Source: Butyrivibrio sp.
GTDB taxonomy: Bacteria > Bacillota > Clostridia > Lachnospirales > Lachnospiraceae
Assembly (NCBI GenBank): GCA_024688095.1
Contig: JAILEJ010000090.1
Location: 1 to 17,672 of the forward strand
Reading direction: 5' to 3'
Length of the DNA: 17,672 nt
Below the pieces are notes generated by a model. The model made no database searches, was not told where the DNA came from, and saw only the letters and a program-made list of their open reading frames with translations. Shown here piece by piece: positions 14,587 to 17,672 of the stretch. Each line of letters starts with the position of its first letter. Within the stretch, counting starts at the first letter, position 1. Position numbers and translations under genes: made by a program.

Positions 14587-14616
14587 AATTAACCCCCAAT
14601 TAACCTTCTGTATTTT

Positions 14617-14648
14617 TACACTTTAACGCCACAACGAGCTAAAGTGTA
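14617..14648. promoter_or_regulatory. Dyad operator candidate between the ligase and transporter genes
   Basis: Nine-base arms TACACTTTA (14617-14625) and TAAAGTGTA (14640-14648) flank 14 bases. On the minus strand a TACAAT -10-like hexamer at 14659-14654 would place the ligase transcript start at the edge of the dyad, a classic repressor position. On the plus strand a T5 follows, so a plus-strand terminator cannot be excluded, but no plus-strand gene ends here. Confidence 0.45.
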
Positions 14649-14700
14649 TTTTTATTGTAACTCTTTTTGGGGTGTTTTGGAAGATAAAGTATTATTTTTC

Positions 14701-14729
14701 TTGCCGTAGGGCCTTAATTAGAATATAAT
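14701..14729 (+). promoter_or_regulatory. Promoter of the MFS transporter gene
   Basis: TTGCCG (14701-14706), a 17-base spacer and a perfect TATAAT (14724-14729). The start would be near 14736, giving a leader of about 40 bases before the ATG at 14775. Confidence 0.65.
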
Positions 14730-14774
14730 TTTTTTAGTTGTTTTATTTTATTTTTTAATATGGGAGGTTCTTAT

Positions 14775-16088
14775 ATGGAACAGTCTAAAACAGGTGGATG
14801 GCGCACTAATAAATGGATTAGAGCGGCAATCCCTGCACTATTACTTCATTGCAGTATCGGTACTGTATATTGCTGGTCAGTATTCAGTCAGGAAATTGCA
14901 GATTACATCGGATTCCAGAAGAGCGCTGTGGAATGGGCATTTAGTTTTGCCATCTTCTTCCTTGGCATGTCAGCAGCTTTTTTGGGCAATATTGTAGAAA
15001 AAGATATTCACAAATCATCTCTTATTGCTACAATATGTTTTTCTGTGGGCATGGCCTTAACAGGTTTCTTTATTTATTATGGTGGAAACCATCCTGGAAG
15101 CTATGTTTCACTAATAGGTATTTTTATCAGCTATGGTTTTATCATGGGCGTAGGACTTGGAACTGGTTATCTTTCACCGGTAAAAACCCTTATGCTTTGG
15201 TTCAAGGATAAAAAGGGTCTTGCTACAGGTCTTGCAGTTGCAGGATTTGGTGCTGCAAAAGCCATAGCAAGTCCAATAATGACATCTATCCTTAATAATG
15301 TAGAGGGTGGCATTTACAAGATGTTCATCATTCTCGCATGCGTATATTTTGTAATGATGTTTGTTGGTCATCTTCTTCTTAAGAAGCCTGATGATTGGCA
15401 TGAGCCAACCGGAGGTGAAAAGGCTCCTACAATTATGGAGACTTTAAAGACAAAACCTTTAACAAACTATATTGGCATCTGGCTTATGTTCTATATCAAT
15501 ATTACATGTGGTCTAGCACTTATTTCTCAGGAAAAATCAATTCTTAAGTGTATTGGTCTTGTTGGAGCTGCAGGTATTATTTCTTCTGTTTCTGCTATAT
15601 TTAATGCAGGTGGTAGATTAGGTTTTTCTGCATGGGCTGACCATTTAAAAGACAGAAATACTATTTATAAACTTATTTTCATCTTATCCATAGTATTTAC
15701 TGCAATTGTAATGATAACAAATGGTATCGTAAACGGTGGAGGTAATACACTTCTAATCGTTCTTGTACTTGGGCTTATATTTATGGTTAATGCTGGATAT
15801 GGTGGTGGATTCTCAAATGTTCCAACTCTTCTTTCAGATCATTATGGAATGGGTTCAATTAGTGCAATTCATGGTATAACGCTTTCTGCATGGGCTTTTG
15901 CAGGACTTACAGGAAATCAGCTTGCTACTTTTATAGTTAATCATTCTGGTGAATGGATTAAGATTGGTGAATATGATGTTAATCCTGTAGGTTATCAGAA
16001 TGTATTATATGCAACAATAGTTCTTTATATAATTGCTCTTTGTGCTTGTATGTTTCTTGTTAAGCCATCAGGAAAAGATGCTAAATAA
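14775..16088 (+). CDS. OFA-type MFS transporter (oxalate/formate antiporter family)
   Basis: A 437-residue, about 12-span major facilitator. The start at 14775 (MEQSKTGGWR) is preferred to the upstream ATG at 14760 because GGGAGG lies 7 bases before it; the upstream ATG overlaps that RBS. Marks of the oxalate:formate antiporter family are the opening WIRAAIPALLLHCSIGTVYC (span 1), GLGTGYLSPVKTLMLWFKDK (127-146) followed by KGLATGLAVAGFGAAKA, and the late segment LSAWAFAGLTGNQ. The family moves small carboxylates (oxalate/formate, lactate, pyruvate and others). The position beside an acyl-CoA ligase suggests an organic acid, but the substrate is not determined. A good promoter lies upstream and a terminator 22 bp downstream, so it is monocistronic. 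Confidence 0.92.
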   Translation: MEQSKTGGWRTNKWIRAAIPALLLHCSIGTVYCWSVFSQEIADYIGFQKSAVEWAFSFAIFFLGMSAAFLGNIVEKDIHKSSLIATICFSVGMALTGFFIYYGGNHPGSYVSLIGIFISYGFIMGVGLGTGYLSPVKTLMLWFKDKKGLATGLAVAGFGAAKAIASPIMTSILNNVEGGIYKMFIILACVYFVMMFVGHLLLKKPDDWHEPTGGEKAPTIMETLKTKPLTNYIGIWLMFYINITCGLALISQEKSILKCIGLVGAAGIISSVSAIFNAGGRLGFSAWADHLKDRNTIYKLIFILSIVFTAIVMITNGIVNGGGNTLLIVLVLGLIFMVNAGYGGGFSNVPTLLSDHYGMGSISAIHGITLSAWAFAGLTGNQLATFIVNHSGEWIKIGEYDVNPVGYQNVLYATIVLYIIALCACMFLVKPSGKDAK

Positions 16089-16110
16089 TAAATATTTACC
16101 AAATAAAAAC

Positions 16111-16150
16111 AGCTACCAGACATTTAAAGTTTGGTAGCTATTTTTATTAT
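16111..16150. terminator. Bidirectional intrinsic terminator
   Basis: An 11-bp stem with one G-U pair (16111-16121 with 16129-16139, AGCTACC/GGTAGCT ends) and a 7-base loop. On the plus strand ATTTTTATTATT follows; on the minus strand GTTTTTATTTGG follows. It should end both the transporter transcript (stop at 16088) and the convergent small-protein transcript (stop at 16234). Confidence 0.85.
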
Positions 16151-16233
16151 TATATATATTATAAGATATTGATTTTTTATATTTATTTTTGTATTTGATT
16201 TAATAAAGAGATGTTGTGCATTATTTATTATTA

Positions 16234-16554
16234 TCATTGCGTGTTTTCATCTTTGATAACAACATTTCCTCCGGATTTAATGTTGTTTTTCTGTAATTCT
16301 TCTATTGCAATTGCTGCAATTTCCATCATTCCAGCTGCACTATCTCCATATCCTGCATATTTTTTTGCTGCTTCAAGACAATATAGTCTTGCTTTTTCAA
16401 TATCTGCTTTAGTATAAACAGTACCATTACAATATACTGTTCCTGTTGTAGGATCATAGTGAGATGGATCTTTTTTTGATTCTCCATTAAATCCCATACT
16501 TTGAGCTAGTTGACTAACTAAATCTTTCCTTAGATTTTCATTTAGAGAAGCCAT
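16234..16554 (-). CDS. Small soluble protein of unknown function, 106 residues
   Basis: The start at 16554 (MASLNENLRK) has a near-perfect AAGGAGG 8 bases upstream; an upstream in-frame ATG at 16587 overlaps that RBS region and is rejected. The protein has an N-terminal amphipathic helix, a central HYDPTTGTVYCNGTVYTKAD segment (about 42-61) that looks like a beta-hairpin with a repeated GTVY, then two helices (IEKARLYCLEAAKKYAG; MMEIAAIAIEEL) and a charged tail. No signal peptide, membrane span or enzyme motif is present, and I recognise no family. It stands alone between the bidirectional terminator and the AT-rich region. The strong RBS implies good translation. Confidence 0.8.
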   Translation of the reverse strand: MASLNENLRKDLVSQLAQSMGFNGESKKDPSHYDPTTGTVYCNGTVYTKADIEKARLYCLEAAKKYAGYGDSAAGMMEIAAIAIEELQKNNIKSGGNVVIKDENTQ

Positions 16555-16973
16555 TATCGTAACCTCCTTAAATACATTTCGCCACATATTTTGATGTTAG
16601 TTAATGCAAAAACACAGTAAATATATTTTTACAATTTATTTGAAGTGAATAATACAAATATATAATTTATACATCAAAATCTTTTTTTATATTATAAACA
16701 TTTTTTTCTACGAATTATCAATTTAATAAAATTGTAATGAAAGTTTTATGAAGATTATTTACACAAAACATATATTTAACGACATACATATTTTTACAAA
16801 AATAAACAAAAAAAATTTAACAAAATAAAGATAATCAAATAACAACAAACAAAAATTAAATCAAAATAAAATTTACGAAATAAAGAATATATACTCTCTA
16901 AAGGCTATCTTTATTAGCTTTAAAGGTATATAATAGATTTATATGATATTCTTTACTAGGAGGGAAAAAATTA
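16555..16973. other. Long AT-rich noncoding region between divergent genes
   Basis: About 420 bp, overwhelmingly A+T. From about 16760 to 16885 the plus strand is nearly free of G and built of A runs broken by C and T, which should be unstructured as RNA and bent as DNA. It carries the RBS of the small protein at its left and the leader of the fibronectin-III-like protein at its right. A perfect TATAAT is at 16929-16934 without a clear -35. No credible coding frame was found. Confidence 0.6.
16881..16955 (+). repeat. Inverted repeat in the leader of the fibronectin-III-like gene
   Basis: TAAAGAATAT (16881-16890) and ATATTCTTTA (16946-16955) are perfect reverse complements 55 bases apart. Between them an imperfect inner hairpin (AAAGGCTA with TAGCTTT) and a TATAAT are visible. 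The right arm ends two bases before the AGGAGGG RBS. If transcription starts upstream, folding could influence RBS access; if the TATAAT is the -10, it is a DNA-level element. Confidence 0.4.
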
Positions 16974-17672
16974 ATGAAAAAAAGTTTACAAAAAATCTCA
17001 CAGGCATTACTTGCTTTTGCTTTAATTTTAATAATTGCAAGTTTTTCTAAAATTAATGCCCAGGCTGCAACAACTGGACTTTCTATTAGTTCCAGAACAC
17101 AATCTTCTATTACTTTAATTTACACAAAAACATCCGGTACTACTTATTATTATGGTTATGGTACAACTAAAGCAGATGCTCTTACAGATGCTATCGCTCT
17201 TGATAATGCTGTTACATCTGGTAGTTCATTTACAATCAGTAACCTTAGTTGTGGAACTACATATTATATTTGTATTGTTGCAGGATCTTCTGAATCTGAT
17301 CAGAAAGCTGCTGTTTATGGTAGTACATATACACTTGAAGGACCTGTTACAAATCTTGATTACAAATGGAGAACTATTTCAGGTAAAGTTATTGTTTCAT
17401 GGGATGAGCAAACAGCTGCTACAGGTTATCATTATGTAATCAAAAACGTTACATCAAGTAAAACAATTGCAACAAAGACTACAACAAATACATCTCTTAC
17501 ATTTAGTGGTCTTTCAAATGATTCTATATATAAATTTACAATTACTCCATATATCACAAGCTATGATTCTTCTTCAGATGATGACAATGAAAAAGTTATT
17601 TACTTCATTCCTCAGCCAAATGTTGAAGAGACAGATACAGGATTTGATATTTCTATAAAAAATAAAAAGCTT
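16974..17672 (+). CDS. Secreted protein with fibronectin type III-like domains, N-terminal part
   Basis: 233 codons running off the right edge without a stop. ATG at 16974 with AGGAGGG about 10 bases upstream. Signal peptide: MKKSLQKIS, a hydrophobic core about 10-24, and a cleavage site after AQA (about 31). Two domain-sized units follow, at about 33-122 and 124-205. Each has the fibronectin III rhythm: an opening GLSISSRTQSSITLIYT or GKVIVSWDEQTAATGYHYVI strand and a closing L-x-x-G/D-x-x-Y-x-F/I strand (LSCGTTYYICIVA; LSNDSIYKFTITPY). The mature part is rich in Thr and Ser. Proteins of this type in Clostridia are exported, often as wall or substrate-binding modules fused to larger domains. 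The rest of the gene is needed to tell whether an enzyme, adhesin or anchor follows. Confidence 0.85.
   Translation, partial: MKKSLQKISQALLAFALILIIASFSKINAQAATTGLSISSRTQSSITLIYTKTSGTTYYYGYGTTKADALTDAIALDNAVTSGSSFTISNLSCGTTYYICIVAGSSESDQKAAVYGSTYTLEGPVTNLDYKWRTISGKVIVSWDEQTAATGYHYVIKNVTSSKTIATKTTTNTSLTFSGLSNDSIYKFTITPYITSYDSSSDDDNEKVIYFIPQPNVEETDTGFDISIKNKKL

Noticed and set aside
16160..16190. Similarity of GATATTGATTTTTTATAT to part of the 9721-9745 loop region
   Set aside because: The match is short, low-complexity AT sequence without a second conserved arm.
16748..16828. 26-codon plus-strand frame in the AT-rich leader
   Set aside because: It has no RBS, and its Asn/Lys/Ile composition is that of random AT-rich DNA.

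Overview
The window reads as chromosome of a low-GC, motile anaerobic Firmicute, most likely a member of the Lachnospiraceae (Butyrivibrio/Roseburia type). This is inferred from strongly AT-biased codon use, AGGAGG-type ribosome binding sites, lipoprotein-type solute-binding proteins, an unusual density of c-di-GMP genes and the presence of a chemoreceptor. No rRNA, tRNA, CRISPR array, insertion sequence or phage gene is visible.

Layout. Positions 1-14586 are read entirely on the minus strand. From the left edge: the first 146 codons of a glycoside hydrolase (1-438); a solitary zinc/manganese-type substrate-binding lipoprotein (598-1599) behind a perfect hairpin that also contains a Fur/Zur-like 7-1-7 box; then a tight five-gene run (9465 down to 1721). 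In transcription order this run holds a FapA/DUF342 protein carrying 12 tandem 26-residue repeats, an HD-GYP protein, a PAS-degenerate GGDEF-EAL phosphodiesterase, an NTF2-like-GGDEF diguanylate cyclase with an intact inhibitory site, and a methyl-accepting chemotaxis protein. Gaps are 33 bp, a 53-bp overlap, 2 bp and 50 bp, and a strong terminator follows. This reads as one transcription unit combining c-di-GMP synthesis, two classes of c-di-GMP hydrolase, a scaffold-like protein and a chemoreceptor.

Upstream, after a 330-bp noncoding stretch with a candidate promoter, a 9-1-9 palindrome and a long hairpin, comes a second signalling unit. It pairs a sugar-type solute-binding lipoprotein (11482-12717) with a membrane dCache-HAMP-GGDEF diguanylate cyclase (9798-11468) and has no permease, so the binding protein may act as a periplasm-side co-sensor. 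A 33-residue single-span peptide (12786-12887) with its own promoter and RBS lies just before it. An AMP-forming acyl-CoA ligase (12952-14586) is divergent from an OFA-type MFS transporter (14775-16088), with a dyad operator and a good promoter between them. These two plausibly import and CoA-activate a carboxylate. A bidirectional terminator separates the transporter from a small protein of unknown function (16234-16554, minus). The window ends in the 5' part of a secreted fibronectin-III-like protein (16974 onward, plus) behind about 420 bp of very AT-rich, G-poor leader DNA.

The least conventional content is the repeat-FapA/c-di-GMP/chemoreceptor operon and the binding-protein/cyclase pair with its small membrane peptide.
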